64,000 bases of DNA, from contig NZ_OESG01000013.1 of the NCBI RefSeq assembly GCF_900240945.1, positions 1,590,888 to 1,654,887 of the forward strand. Reading direction: 5' to 3'. Shown here one piece after another: positions 30,493 to 39,632 of the stretch; the first letter of the stretch is position 1; each line of letters opens with the position of its first letter. The notes below the pieces were generated by a model. That model had not been told where the DNA came from and did not search any database. It saw nothing but the letters and a program-made list of their open reading frames with translations. The translations under genes were made by a program, and so were the position numbers. This stretch comes from Mycobacterium sp. 3519A (GTDB lineage Bacteria; Actinomycetota; Actinomycetes; Mycobacteriales; Mycobacteriaceae).

Positions 30493-31139
30493 TGAACGAG
30501 TTCGTCTCCATCCACACCAGCGATACGCAACCCGGCATCGCGACACTGTTGCTGTCCCGACCGCCCGGCAACGCGCTGACCCGCCAACTGTATCGCGAGA
30601 TCGTTTCCGCGGCAGCCGATCTCGGGCAGCGCGAGGACATCAACGCGGTCATCGTGTTCGGCGGCCACGAAATCTTCTCGTCCGGTGACGATCTGCCCGA
30701 GTTGAGCACGCTGAGCGCCGACGAAGCCGAGGTCGCCGCAACGGTGTGCCGGGAGGCGGTCGATGCGCTGGCCGCCGTGCCGAAGCCGACGGTCGCGGCG
30801 ATCACCGGCTACGCGCTCGGCGGTGGCCTTAACCTCGCGCTGGCCGCGGACTGGCGGGTGGCGGGGGACAACGCGAAGTTCGGCGCGACGGAGATCCTCA
30901 CCGGCCGGGTACCGCAGGGCGGCACCGCCCGCCTGGCGCGCACCGCCGGCGACAGCAAGGCCAAGGACCTGGTGTTCACCGGCCGGTTCGTCGACGCCAA
31001 GGAGGCCCTGGCGATGGGTCTCATCGACGAGATGGTGGCCCCCGACGGCGTCTTCGACGCCGCGCTGGCCTGGGCGAAGCGGTTCCTGGACCATCCGCCG
31101 CAGGTACTGGCCGCCGCCAAGGCAACGTTCGACGTTTAG
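30492..31139 (+). CDS. Enoyl-CoA hydratase/isomerase, C-terminally short (EchA17-like)
   Basis: This 215-residue crotonase-fold protein has the oxyanion-hole motifs [10 protein letters not shown] and [18 protein letters not shown] and retains the first catalytic Glu in GATEIL. The second catalytic position, Glu in typical hydratases, appears as Asp in SKAKDLV. It ends at AKATFDV, roughly 35-40 residues earlier than usual crotonases of about 255 residues. The lost part normally forms C-terminal helices that close the active site and build the trimer. The stop TAG is embedded in a TAGGCT box that fits as promoter for the next gene. Confidence 0.88.
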   Translation: MNEFVSIHTSDTQPGIATLLLSRPPGNALTRQLYREIVSAAADLGQREDINAVIVFGGHEIFSSGDDLPELSTLSADEAEVAATVCREAVDALAAVPKPTVAAITGYALGGGLNLALAADWRVAGDNAKFGATEILTGRVPQGGTARLARTAGDSKAKDLVFTGRFVDAKEALAMGLIDEMVAPDGVFDAALAWAKRFLDHPPQVLAAAKATFDV

Positions 31140-31150
31140 GCTGCCCTGTT

Positions 31151-32119
31151 ATGACGACTATCGACCCGGTCCCCAACCCGCACGCCACCGCGGAGCAGGT
31201 CGAGGCCGCCCGACACGACTCCAAGCTGGCCCAGGTGCTGTATCACGACTGGGAGGCCGAGAGCTACGACGAGAAGTGGTCGATCAGCTACGACAAGCGC
31301 TGCGTGGACTACGCCCGCGATCTGTTCGACGCGACCGTGCCCGAAGAGGAACTGCGCAAGCTGCCGTATGACCGGGCGCTGGAGTTGGGCTGCGGCAGCG
31401 GGTTCTTTCTGCTCAACCTGATCCAGGCCGGTGTGGCGCGGCGTGGTTCGGTGACCGACCTGTCGCCGGGCATGGTGAAGGTGGCCACCCGCAACGGGGA
31501 GAACCTCGGCCTGGAGATCGACGGCCGCGTCGCCGACGCCGAGGGCATCCCGTACGACGACAACACCTTCGATCTGGTTGTCGGCCACGCGGTGCTACAC
31601 CACATCCCTGACGTGGAACTGTCGCTGCGTGAGGTGGTTCGGGTGCTGAAGCCGGGCGGCCGCTTCGTGTTCGCCGGTGAGCCGACGAACGCGGGGGAGA
31701 ACTACGCGCGTCCGCTCTCGACACTGACGTGGCGGGCGGTGACCAATGTGACGCGGCTGCCGGGACTCGGTGGTTGGCGTAGGCCGCAGGCCGAACTCGA
31801 CGAGTCCTCACGCGCGGCCGCGCTGGAGGCGATCGTCGACCTGCATACGTTCTCGCCGGACGATCTGGAACGCATGGCCCGCAACGCAGGTGCCGTCGAC
31901 GTGTCAACCGCGACGACCGAGTTCACCGCCGCGATGCTGGGCTGGCCGCTGCGCACCTTCGAGGCCGCGGTGCCGCCCGGCCGATTGGGTTGGGGCTACG
32001 CGAAATTCGCGTTCCACAGCTGGATCACGCTGAGCTGGATCGACCACAATCTGTGGCGTCGGGTGGTGCCGAAGAGCTGGTACTACAACGTGATGGTGAC
32101 CGGGGTCAAGCCGTCGTAG
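31151..32119 (+). CDS. SAM-dependent methyltransferase (Rv3038c-like)
   Basis: This 322-residue class I methyltransferase has motif I LELGCGSGFFLLNL near residue 78, motif II VTDLSPGMV, DAEGIPYDDNTFDLVVGHAVLHHI and LKPGGRFVFAGEP, the UbiE/Methyltransf_11 pattern. The C-terminal third is rich in Trp and aromatic residues (FHSWITLSWIDHNLWRR) and may bind a lipid or membrane. A TAGGCT box ends nine bases before the ATG, suggesting a near-leaderless internal promoter. It precedes the next methyltransferase-like gene, both near the polymethylated polysaccharide cluster. The acceptor is not known. Confidence 0.92.
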   Translation: MTTIDPVPNPHATAEQVEAARHDSKLAQVLYHDWEAESYDEKWSISYDKRCVDYARDLFDATVPEEELRKLPYDRALELGCGSGFFLLNLIQAGVARRGSVTDLSPGMVKVATRNGENLGLEIDGRVADAEGIPYDDNTFDLVVGHAVLHHIPDVELSLREVVRVLKPGGRFVFAGEPTNAGENYARPLSTLTWRAVTNVTRLPGLGGWRRPQAELDESSRAAALEAIVDLHTFSPDDLERMARNAGAVDVSTATTEFTAAMLGWPLRTFEAAVPPGRLGWGYAKFAFHSWITLSWIDHNLWRRVVPKSWYYNVMVTGVKPS

Positions 32120-32172
32120 CGTTTCGTCTCGCCGATGTCGGCTACCTGAGTTCCGACGCCGGTGCGCGGGAC

Positions 32173-33273
32173 TTGGCGGCGGTCAGTTCGCTGCCGTTGA
32201 CCGACGCGTCGTTGGTTGCCGATATCGCCTCGGCGCGAAAGCGTTTCGGCGACCGCGCCGCGGTGCTGGTGGAGACCACGCTGTTGCGGCGCAGGGCGGC
32301 CGCCAAGTTCGACGACCCGTCGCGCTGGCTGTTCACCGACGAGGCGCTGCAGCAGGCCACCGCGGAAAAGGTGGCGGTGCACCGGGCGCAACGGCTGGTC
32401 GGGTTGACCGTCCACGACGCGACGTGCTCGATCGGCACCGAGCTTGCCGCACTGCGTGATTCGGCGGCATACGTCGTCGGCAGCGACATCGATGCTGTCC
32501 GGCTGGCAATGGCCGCGCACAATGTCCCCGGCGTCGACCTGTGTCGCGCCGATGCGCTGCGACCCGTCACCCGCGACGCCGTCGTGATCGTCGACCCGGC
32601 CAGGCGCAGCGGCGGACGGCGCCGCTTCAATCCGGCCGACTACACGCCGCCCCTCGATGCGCTGCTCGACGTCTACCGAAATCGTGAACTGGTCGTAAAG
32701 TGCGCGCCCGGAATCGATTTCGACGCGCTGGCTGGACTGGGATTCCGCGGCGAGGTCGAGGTGACCTCGCTGACGGGCAGTGTGCGAGAGGCGTGCCTGT
32801 GGTCGGCAGGCCTGGCCGAAGCGACCCGCCGCGCGACGATGCTCGACACCAGCGAAACCATCACCGACGCCGACCCCGACGACTGCGAGGTGGCGGCGGC
32901 GGGCCGGTGGATCGTCGACCCCGACGGCGCGGTGGTGCGCGCAGGTCTGGTGCGCCACTACGCCGCCCGGCACGGGCTGTGGCAGCTCGACCCGGACATC
33001 GCCTACCTGTCCGGTGATCGACTGCCCGACAACGTGCGAGGGTTCGAGGTGCTCGCGGAACTGACCTACAGCGAACGGCGACTGCGCCAGGCGCTTTCGG
33101 CGCGCGACGTCGGCGCCGTCGAGATCCTGGTGCGTGGCGTCGACGTCGACCCTGACACGCTGCGGACGCGTCTGCGGTTGCGCGGCAGCAACTCCGTGTC
33201 GGTCGTCATCGCCCGGCTCGGGTCCGGGGCCGCAAGCCGGGCAACGGCATTCATTTGTCGCGCGTCCCGGTAG
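32173..33273 (+). CDS. SAM-dependent methyltransferase with THUMP-like domain (Rv3037c-like)
   Basis: This protein has about 366 residues with TTG 32173. The SAM region reads VHDATCSIGTELAAL, SDIDAVRLAMA and VIVDPARRSGGRRRF, followed by a C-terminal THUMP-like domain. The family also looks like tRNA/rRNA methylating enzymes, although Rv3037c has been grouped with the methylglucose lipopolysaccharide genes. Coding-like sequence (AFRLADVGYL) extends upstream to the previous gene's stop at 32119, but no ATG, GTG or TTG occurs in that stretch; CTG 32146 is possible. The start is therefore uncertain. Confidence 0.85.
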   Translation: MAAVSSLPLTDASLVADIASARKRFGDRAAVLVETTLLRRRAAAKFDDPSRWLFTDEALQQATAEKVAVHRAQRLVGLTVHDATCSIGTELAALRDSAAYVVGSDIDAVRLAMAAHNVPGVDLCRADALRPVTRDAVVIVDPARRSGGRRRFNPADYTPPLDALLDVYRNRELVVKCAPGIDFDALAGLGFRGEVEVTSLTGSVREACLWSAGLAEATRRATMLDTSETITDADPDDCEVAAAGRWIVDPDGAVVRAGLVRHYAARHGLWQLDPDIAYLSGDRLPDNVRGFEVLAELTYSERRLRQALSARDVGAVEILVRGVDVDPDTLRTRLRLRGSNSVSVVIARLGSGAASRATAFICRASR

Positions 33274-33340
33274 GCGGCCACGTACCCTGGTAGCAATGCG
33301 CCGGTGCCGAAGCCGGTGCCGGCTCGCGAGGACGTCGACG

Positions 33341-34033
33341 ATGCGCATTCTCAGGGTGGCCGCGATTCTCGCGGCCGCTGTCCTGCCTGCCGTGCTCTGC
33401 GCCTCGCCGGTCGCGGCGCAGACCGCCTGCGCCGACCTGAACGGCACGGTCGGACCGGACGGTGTCTGCACGGTGCACGCCTCGAACGCCACCTACACGC
33501 TGGACATGACGTTCCCCAACGACTATCCCGATCAGCAAGCGCTGACGGCATATCTCACCCAGGCGCGCGACGGCTTCGTCAACGTCTCGGAGATGCCGGG
33601 GTCCTACAACCTGCCCTACGAACTCGACGCCAAGGGAACCGGATACCGCTCGGGTTCCCCGACGGCCGGAACGCAGAGCGTGGTGTTCACCATGTGGCAG
33701 AACGTCGGCGGTGTGCATCCGCAGACCTGGTACAAGTCCTTCAACTGGGACCTCGGCAAGAACGCGCCGATCACCTTCGACACCCTGTTCAAGCCGGACG
33801 CCAAGCCGCTGAACGTGATCTATCCGGCCGTCGAGCAGTATCTGCAGAAGCAGCAGGGCCTGATCGACGGCATCCCCGCCAGCGTCGGACTCGATCCCGC
33901 GAAGTATCAGAACTTCGCGCTGACCGACGATGCGCTGCTGTTCTTCTTCGGCCAGGGCGAATTGTTCGCGGAGTCGGCGGGTCCCGTCGAGGCGTCGGTG
34001 CCGCGCGCGACGGTCGCGTCGCTGTTGGCCTAA
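33341..34033 (+). CDS. Secreted protein with RsiV/DUF3298-like domain (TB22.2-like)
   Basis: This 230-residue exported protein has a Sec signal peptide (ILRVAAILAAAVLPAVLCA, cleavage near VAAQ) and a mature domain with TYTLDMTFPNDYPDQQALTAYL and PITFDTLFKPDAKPLNVIYPAV, the pattern of the DUF3298/RsiV superfamily found in secreted mycobacterial proteins. Two Cys near the mature N-terminus could pair. The position matches Rv3036c. The stop overlaps the convergent lipoprotein stop within CTAA. Enzymatic activity has not been assigned from the sequence. Confidence 0.9.
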   Translation: MRILRVAAILAAAVLPAVLCASPVAAQTACADLNGTVGPDGVCTVHASNATYTLDMTFPNDYPDQQALTAYLTQARDGFVNVSEMPGSYNLPYELDAKGTGYRSGSPTAGTQSVVFTMWQNVGGVHPQTWYKSFNWDLGKNAPITFDTLFKPDAKPLNVIYPAVEQYLQKQQGLIDGIPASVGLDPAKYQNFALTDDALLFFFGQGELFAESAGPVEASVPRATVASLLA

Positions 34034-35316
34034 CGCTCCGGCACGAAGCCGTACACCTGGCCGTCGCTGGTGGCGGTGACGACACGGCCGTCGTGGTTGA
34101 CGGAGACGCCGACCGGCCAACCCGTCGCCTGGGGCAGGGGATAGGAGTTCACGGTGTGGCCGTCGGCGGGGTCGAAGACCACGAGCGCCTGGCCGGTGTC
34201 GCCCTCCTTGGCCACGGTGTAGGCGACCGCGCCGCCTGCCCGACTCGACGTGGTCAGCGGTGCGACGTCGTCGCGTGTCCACACCACCTCGGCCTTGTCG
34301 CCGCCGTCGCGGACCGCGATCAGCTTGGCGCCGGGCCCGCCGCCCGCGACGATCAGCCCGTCGGGTGACACCGACGGTGGCGTCTGCGCCAGATAGCCAA
34401 GCGGGACAGACCATTTCGCCTTGCCGTCGGCGGCGTTGAGCGCCCACAGGTGTTGGTCGCGGCCGTTGACGTACACGGTCTTGCCGTCGGCGGACAGCAC
34501 CGGACTCGCGATCGGGCCCTCTCCCACCGCGTCGCTGGACCATTCGCGGCTCAGCGACGCCGGATCACCGGATCGGTAGCGAAGGCCGACCAGCACCGGA
34601 GCAGCGGCGTTCGGTTCCCACAGGTTGACGACGATGATGCCGGTGTCCAGCGAGAAAGCGGGCGCCGCGGCGACCGGGCAGCCGCGTCGCGCCGGTTGGC
34701 AATCGGCCAGCCCGCGTGCGGAATCGGTCGGATCCAGACCGGTCAGCAGGTCCAGCGTGCCGACGACCTCCCCCTTGTGCGCGTCGAACACCAGCACCTG
34801 GCCCAGATGCGTCACCACCAGCAGTTGGCCTGGCGCGAGAATCCTTGGGGTGGTGGGCATTCCGATGACCGGCCGCCGCCACCGGATCCACTGCGTCGGC
34901 GGGAAGGACAGCATGGCGCCTGGCTGGCCGACGTAGACGTTGTCGAACCCGTCGAACAGGGGACTGGACATTCCGCCGCCCTGCCACAGCCGGGTGCACC
35001 AGCGTTGCCTGCCCTTGTTGTCGGTTTCCCACACCATCAACGAACACCCGGCGGGCGATTGCGCGTTGACGGCCAGGTAGCTGCCCGAGCCGAGCGCCGC
35101 TTGCGCGCCCAGGGTGCCCTTGACCGAGCGGCGCCATTCCAGGCGCAGTCGCTCGGCGCCGGCGACCGGCGTGTAGCTGCTGTTGGCGGCGTTACCGAAC
35201 TGGGCGGGCCAGCCGTCGGCGGCATGCGCCTCGACCCAGGAATCGGTGGTCCCGCAACCGGCCAGTACGCCCGTGATCAGCGCCGTTGACGCCAGCACGA
35301 TCAATCGCCGGAACAC
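34030..35316 (-). CDS. PQQ-type beta-propeller lipoprotein (Rv3035-like)
   Basis: This 428-residue protein has a lipoprotein signal (LIVLASTALITGVLAGC), then a series of about seven propeller blades with recurring D-x-x-x-G-x-x-x-W-like turns (for example VYVNGRDQHLWALNAADGKAKW), as in PQQ-binding-like/WD40 folds. GTG 35316 is preceded by GGGAAGG. Attached to the outer leaflet of the plasma membrane, it could be a scaffold or a sensor. It diverges from the acyltransferase gene and converges with the secreted TB22.2-like gene, both in the methylglucose-polysaccharide neighbourhood. Function unknown. Confidence 0.9.
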   Translation of the reverse strand: MFRRLIVLASTALITGVLAGCGTTDSWVEAHAADGWPAQFGNAANSSYTPVAGAERLRLEWRRSVKGTLGAQAALGSGSYLAVNAQSPAGCSLMVWETDNKGRQRWCTRLWQGGGMSSPLFDGFDNVYVGQPGAMLSFPPTQWIRWRRPVIGMPTTPRILAPGQLLVVTHLGQVLVFDAHKGEVVGTLDLLTGLDPTDSARGLADCQPARRGCPVAAAPAFSLDTGIIVVNLWEPNAAAPVLVGLRYRSGDPASLSREWSSDAVGEGPIASPVLSADGKTVYVNGRDQHLWALNAADGKAKWSVPLGYLAQTPPSVSPDGLIVAGGGPGAKLIAVRDGGDKAEVVWTRDDVAPLTTSSRAGGAVAYTVAKEGDTGQALVVFDPADGHTVNSYPLPQATGWPVGVSVNHDGRVVTATSDGQVYGFVPER

Positions 35317-35396
35317 TCGATCCTTCCCGTTCCTATCGTTGGGTCCACGTGAGGGTAACCGCTCGACCCGAGAGTGCTCGCGTAGGCTTTCCGGCC

Positions 35397-36134
35397 ATGA
35401 CGACGATGTGGGGCGCGCCGCTGCACAAGCGCTGGCGCGGGTCCCGGTTGCGTGACCCACGTCAGGCCAAGTTCCTGACCATCGCTTCGCTGAAATGGGT
35501 GATCGCCAACAAGGCGTACACACCGTGGTATCTGGTGCGCTACTGGCGGCTGCTGAAGTTCAAGCTGGCCAACCCGCACATCATCACCAGGGGCATGGTC
35601 TTCCTCGGCAAGGGCGTGGAGATCCAGGCGACGCCCGAATTGTCGACGATGGAGATCGGCCGGTGGGTGCACATCGGCGACAAGAACACGATCCGCTGCC
35701 ACGAGGGCTCGCTGCGATTCGGCGACAAGGTGGTGCTCGGCCGCGACAACGTCATCAACACCTACCTCGACATCGAACTGGGTGATTCGGTGCTGATGGC
35801 CGACTGGGTCTACGTCTGCGACTTCGACCACAAGATGGACGACATCAACGTGCCGATCAAGGACCAGGGCATCGTCAAGGGTCCCGTGCGCATCGGGCCG
35901 GACACGTGGATCGCCACCAAGGTCACCATCCTGCGCAACACCACGATCGGCCGCGGCTGCGTGCTCGGTTCGCACGCGGTGGTCAAGGGCGACATCCCGG
36001 ACTTCTCGATCGCCGTGGGCGCCCCCGCGAAGGTGGTCAAGAACCGCAAGCTGTCGTGGGAGACGTCGGCTGCCGAGCGCGCCGAGTTGGCCGCCGCGCT
36101 GGCCGACATCGAACGCAAGAAGGCCTCCCGCTAG
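35397..36134 (+). CDS. Left-handed beta-helix acyltransferase (Rv3034c-like)
   Basis: This 245-residue acyltransferase has hexapeptide repeats of the LbH type (GKGVEI, WVHIGDKN, DKVVLGRDNVI, DTWIATKVTIL, NTTIGRGCVLG, AGxPAKVVKN-like end VGAPAKVVKN). The family transfers acetyl or short acyl groups to sugars. Rv3034c is counted among the genes for methylglucose lipopolysaccharide, whose glucan is esterified with short fatty acids, so this is a likely acylating enzyme there. A TAGGCT box lies nine bases before the ATG, fitting near-leaderless initiation. Confidence 0.9.
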   Translation: MTTMWGAPLHKRWRGSRLRDPRQAKFLTIASLKWVIANKAYTPWYLVRYWRLLKFKLANPHIITRGMVFLGKGVEIQATPELSTMEIGRWVHIGDKNTIRCHEGSLRFGDKVVLGRDNVINTYLDIELGDSVLMADWVYVCDFDHKMDDINVPIKDQGIVKGPVRIGPDTWIATKVTILRNTTIGRGCVLGSHAVVKGDIPDFSIAVGAPAKVVKNRKLSWETSAAERAELAAALADIERKKASR

Positions 36135-36200
36135 CGTCGGCCGCGTTCACTCTGCACCTAGGCCGGCAATGTTCGAGTCGTATGCGCCCTGAGCGCAGAT

Positions 36201-36971
36201 TCAAACGACGTCCGCCCAGTCGATGCCGAACCAGTCGGCCAGCGTGGTGCGGCCGTCGTCGGTGACCGTCAGGGCGCGTCCGCGCGGGACCCGCTTGACC
36301 CAGCCCGCATCGAGGAACCGGTCGAACATCGCGCGGCCGAGGCCGCCGGACAGGTGATGGCGCTGTTCGGTCCAGTCGACGCAGTAGCGCACGAGAGGCC
36401 GCTTCCCCGTTGGCATTTCGACGCCGATGCCGGTGAGGAACTGTCGACCGGGATCAGTCAGCTCATACGTCAGGTCGCGGCCCGGCTTGCTCAGCGCGTC
36501 GTGGCCGTCACGGTCCGGGTCATACCGCCCGTCGCCGCCGACCAGCGCCCCGCGATCCAGCAGGCTGCCCATCACCGCGACGCCGAGGCGACCCGCGACG
36601 TGGTCGTAGCAGGTGCGGGCCGCGCGCAGGCGGGCTGCTCGGGTGCCGTCACGCAGCGAGCGGACCGGCCGCGACGGCGCCAGCCGTGCCAGGTGCTCGA
36701 GCAGCGCGCCGACGTCGGGACCACAGAGCCGGTAGTAGCGGTGCCTGCCGTGCGTCTCGACGGTCAGCAGGCCTGCGGCGGTCAGCTTGTGGAGATGGCT
36801 GCTGGCCGTCGGCCTGCTGATGCCGGCCTCGTCGGCGAGCACGCTCGCAGGCAGCGCCCGGCCGTCGTCGAGGGCGAGCAGCACCTTGCACCGGGCCGGG
36901 TCGGCCAGCAGCGAGGCCACGGCGGCGATGTCGGCGTCGCCGGTGGCCGGAAGTTCGGCGGCCTCACGCAT
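36201..36971 (-). CDS. ArsR-like winged-helix regulator with C-terminal extension
   Basis: This 256-residue protein has an N-terminal ArsR-type winged helix (LLADPARCKVLLAL, then DEAGISRPTASSHLHKLTAAGLL and a wing with HGRHRYYRL). The longer C-terminal part repeats a second winged-helix-like segment (YELTDPGRQFLTGIGVE and ALTVTDDGRTTLADWF). No Cys metal cluster of metal-sensing ArsR proteins is seen. The start overlaps the MFS stop by 8 bp, so they form one operon with the transporter first. It probably represses that operon. Confidence 0.9.
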   Translation of the reverse strand: MREAAELPATGDADIAAVASLLADPARCKVLLALDDGRALPASVLADEAGISRPTASSHLHKLTAAGLLTVETHGRHRYYRLCGPDVGALLEHLARLAPSRPVRSLRDGTRAARLRAARTCYDHVAGRLGVAVMGSLLDRGALVGGDGRYDPDRDGHDALSKPGRDLTYELTDPGRQFLTGIGVEMPTGKRPLVRYCVDWTEQRHHLSGGLGRAMFDRFLDAGWVKRVPRGRALTVTDDGRTTLADWFGIDWADVV

Positions 36972-38331
36972 GGCTGAGCTCCTTCCGTTTCGGTGTTTCG
37001 GCCCGCGCCCAGCGCAGCGCCACCGCGGCGCCGATCAACTGCACCACGCCGCCGATCGCGACGGCTGCCTGTGCGCCTAAGGCGGCCATGGCGCTACCCA
37101 ACACCGCGACACCGACAGTGATACCCACCAGACGCGCGAGGTTCACCACGCCGGAGGCCAGCCCGGCCCGCTGCAGCGGCACCGCCGCCATTGCCAGCCC
37201 GACTGCCGGGCCGGTGGTCAGTGCCAGGCCCGCGCCGGCCAGCACGAAGGACAGTTCGATCAGCCACACGTCGGCGTGCGGTCCCACCGCTGCGTACACC
37301 GCCAACCCGGACGCCATACAGGCCAGCCCGCCCGCGATCGGCAGGCGCGGCCCGGTGCGGTGCGCCAACGCATTCACGGCAGGGATGAACACCAGGTAGG
37401 TGACCGGAAGCGGCACGAACCACAACGCGGTCGCCAACGCGCTGGCGCCCCGTTGTTGTTGGAACGCAAAGCTGTTGACCAACAGCAGGCCGTAGATGCC
37501 GAAGGTCATCGTGAACGTGGCGATCAGCGCGGCGACGAGGCCGCTGCTGCGGAACAGGTCCAGCGGCAGCATCGGATGGACCACCCTTCGTTGGCTCGCG
37601 ATGAACGCGGCGATGCCTGCGGCGGCGACGACAGCCAGTGCGACGGTCCACCCGGGCGTCATCGTCCGGCCTTCGACCAGCACGATGGTCAGCACGCCGA
37701 GGCCGAGCATCGCCAGCGTCTGACCGGGGACGTCGAATCGCGCCGCGTCCGGATCGCGTGATTCGGGTAGGTGGCGGTACGTCATCAGCAATGCGACGAC
37801 GCCGACGGGCGCGTTCAGCCAGAAGATGTAGCGCCAACCGAGGCTGTCGGTCAGCACGCCGCCGAGGACCGGCCCGACCGCGCTGCTCAACGCGGCCGCC
37901 ATCGCCCACGCCGCGGTCGCGCGTGCGCGTTCGACGGGGTCGGGGAACGCGGCGGCGGCGATGGCCAGGCCCTGCGGCAGCATCACCGCCGCGCCGACGC
38001 CCTGGACGGCGCGGGCCGCCAACAGCAGCGGCAGAGACGGTGCGAGCGCGCACATCAGCGACGCGGCGACGAACGTCGCCAGTCCGATCCGCAGCAGCGT
38101 GCGTCGGCCGAACTTGTCACCAAGCGATCCGGCGGTCAACAGGACCGCAGCGAAGGTGACGTTGTAGGCGTCGACGGTCCACTGCGCGCCGGTGATGCCG
38201 CCGCCGAGATCGTCGCGGATGGCGGGCAGGGCGAGGTTGACCGCGTTGGCGTCGATCAGGCCGACGAAAAGTCCGAGGTAGGCGGCGATCAGGGTCAACG
38301 CGCTGTCGAGGTTGAACCTTGTCGGGTGCAT
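36964..38331 (-). CDS. MFS drug transporter (DHA2/EmrB-QacA type)
   Basis: This 455-residue integral membrane protein has about 14 hydrophobic helices. Diagnostic features are motif D1 near the first helix (LFVGLIDANAVNLALPAI), the loop GSLGDKFGRRTLL (motif A) and motif C AAALSSAVGPVLGGVL. Such transporters export hydrophobic or cationic compounds with protons. It is followed with an 8-bp overlap by the ArsR-like gene, and a TCCGCAC inverted repeat lies just upstream. The pair interrupts the methylglucose polysaccharide neighbourhood and looks accessory. Confidence 0.93.
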   Translation of the reverse strand: MHPTRFNLDSALTLIAAYLGLFVGLIDANAVNLALPAIRDDLGGGITGAQWTVDAYNVTFAAVLLTAGSLGDKFGRRTLLRIGLATFVAASLMCALAPSLPLLLAARAVQGVGAAVMLPQGLAIAAAAFPDPVERARATAAWAMAAALSSAVGPVLGGVLTDSLGWRYIFWLNAPVGVVALLMTYRHLPESRDPDAARFDVPGQTLAMLGLGVLTIVLVEGRTMTPGWTVALAVVAAAGIAAFIASQRRVVHPMLPLDLFRSSGLVAALIATFTMTFGIYGLLLVNSFAFQQQRGASALATALWFVPLPVTYLVFIPAVNALAHRTGPRLPIAGGLACMASGLAVYAAVGPHADVWLIELSFVLAGAGLALTTGPAVGLAMAAVPLQRAGLASGVVNLARLVGITVGVAVLGSAMAALGAQAAVAIGGVVQLIGAAVALRWARAETPKRKELSHA

Positions 38332-38332
38332 A

Positions 38333-38351
38333 TCCGCACGCTAGGTGCGGA
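38333..38351. promoter_or_regulatory. Inverted repeat upstream of the MFS/ArsR-like operon
   Basis: TCCGCAC (38333-38339) and GTGCGGA (38345-38351) are perfect 7-bp arms around GCTAG, placed one base upstream of the MFS start codon. A 19-bp dyad at this spot is the expected footprint of an autoregulating winged-helix repressor. Confidence 0.55.
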
Positions 38352-38374
38352 ATGATTCGATGCCCGTCGAACTG

Positions 38375-39616
38375 TCAGCGGTGGGGCAGCGGGCGCTCGA
38401 CGATGATGCGTCGCCGGTGCGGTTCGCGTTCGCGCCGTTTGGCGGCGAGGTAGACCTGGGCGGTTTCGTCGGCGACGGTGTGCCAGTCGAAGTCGTTGCT
38501 GAGCCGTTCGCGGGCGGCAATCGCCATGCGCTGCGCGGCTTCTGGATCGTCGAGCACCGCCCGCACGGCCTTGGCCAGGCCTGCGACGTCGCGTGGCGCG
38601 AACGACATGCCGGTCTGCCCGTTGATCACCGCCTCGCCGAGTCCGCCGACGTTGGAGGTGACCAGCGGGATGCCGGTGGCGGCGGCCTCCAGCGCGGCGA
38701 TTCCGAACGGTTCGTAGTGGCTGGGCAGCACGCACGCGTCGGCGGTGTGCAGCAGCTGCACCAGCCCGTCGTGGTCGAGTCTGCCGACGAACGTTGTCGC
38801 CTTGGCCACCTTGTGTTTTCGCGCCTGCTCGACCAGCCAGGCCAGCTGCGTGCCGTCGCCGGCGATGGTCAACGTGGTGCCGGGGTGGGTGCGCCTGATC
38901 CGGGGCAGCGCGGCGATCGCGTCGTGAATGCCCTTCTCGTACTCGAGTCGGCCCAGATACATCAGATGCGCTGGCCCGCTTCGGGTTTGGCGACGCGCGA
39001 ACGGCCACAGCGCCGCGTCGATTCCGTTGCGGATCACCCGTGTTTCGACCAGTCCCGGGCCGAACAGTTCGGTGATCTCGTCGCTCATGGACGCCGAACA
39101 CGTGATCAGCGAATCGGATTCGTGTACAAGCCACGATTCGACGGCGTGTACCTGGCGGCTGATCGGACCCGACACCCAGCCCGAATGTCTGCCCGCCTCG
39201 GTCGCGTGAATCGTGGAAACCAGTGGCACGTCGAAGTATTCGGCGAGCGTGATGGCCGGGTGGGCGACCAGCCAGTCGTGGGCGTGTACGACGTCGGGGC
39301 GCCACGGCCGCTTGCGCCTGTCCTTGATGACAAGGCCTGCGCGGACCATCGAATGCCCCATCGCCAGCGTCCATGCCATCATGTCGGTGCCGAAGTCGAA
39401 CTCGTGCGGATCCTGTGCGGCGGCGATAACCCGTACGCCCTCGGCGATTTCGTCGGTCGACGGGTGTGTGCTCGGGTCGGTGCCGGTCGGTCGGCGGCTC
39501 AGCACGACGACCTCGTGGCCAGCCGCGGCGAGTGCCGTCGCCAAGTTGTGGACGTGTCGACCGAGTCCGCCGACGACCACCGGCGGGTACTCCCACGACA
39601 CCATCAGAACTTTCAT
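38375..39616 (-). CDS. GT4 glycosyltransferase, alpha-1,4-glucan type (Rv3032-like)
   Basis: This 413-residue glycosyltransferase has the glycogen-synthase-like GT4 form. It opens MKVLMVSWEYPPVVVGGLG, includes HAHDWLVAHPAI and STIHATEAGR, the donor loop YLGRLEYEKGIHDAI, and the retaining-enzyme EX7E motif in SHYEPFGIAALEAA. Rv3032 elongates the alpha-1,4-glucan of methylglucose lipopolysaccharides and contributes to glycogen. The GH57 gene next upstream is the matching branching-type enzyme. The start ATG 39616 fits the family length (414 in M. tuberculosis, from memory). Confidence 0.95.
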   Translation of the reverse strand: MKVLMVSWEYPPVVVGGLGRHVHNLATALAAAGHEVVVLSRRPTGTDPSTHPSTDEIAEGVRVIAAAQDPHEFDFGTDMMAWTLAMGHSMVRAGLVIKDRRKRPWRPDVVHAHDWLVAHPAITLAEYFDVPLVSTIHATEAGRHSGWVSGPISRQVHAVESWLVHESDSLITCSASMSDEITELFGPGLVETRVIRNGIDAALWPFARRQTRSGPAHLMYLGRLEYEKGIHDAIAALPRIRRTHPGTTLTIAGDGTQLAWLVEQARKHKVAKATTFVGRLDHDGLVQLLHTADACVLPSHYEPFGIAALEAAATGIPLVTSNVGGLGEAVINGQTGMSFAPRDVAGLAKAVRAVLDDPEAAQRMAIAARERLSNDFDWHTVADETAQVYLAAKRREREPHRRRIIVERPLPHR

Positions 39617-39632
39617 GCGCGGCTCGCGGGGG

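Noticed and set aside
30492..31139. Frameshift explaining the short enoyl-CoA hydratase
   Set aside because: The next start lies 12 bp after the stop, and the following DNA already encodes the next gene, so there is no room for a shifted C-terminus.
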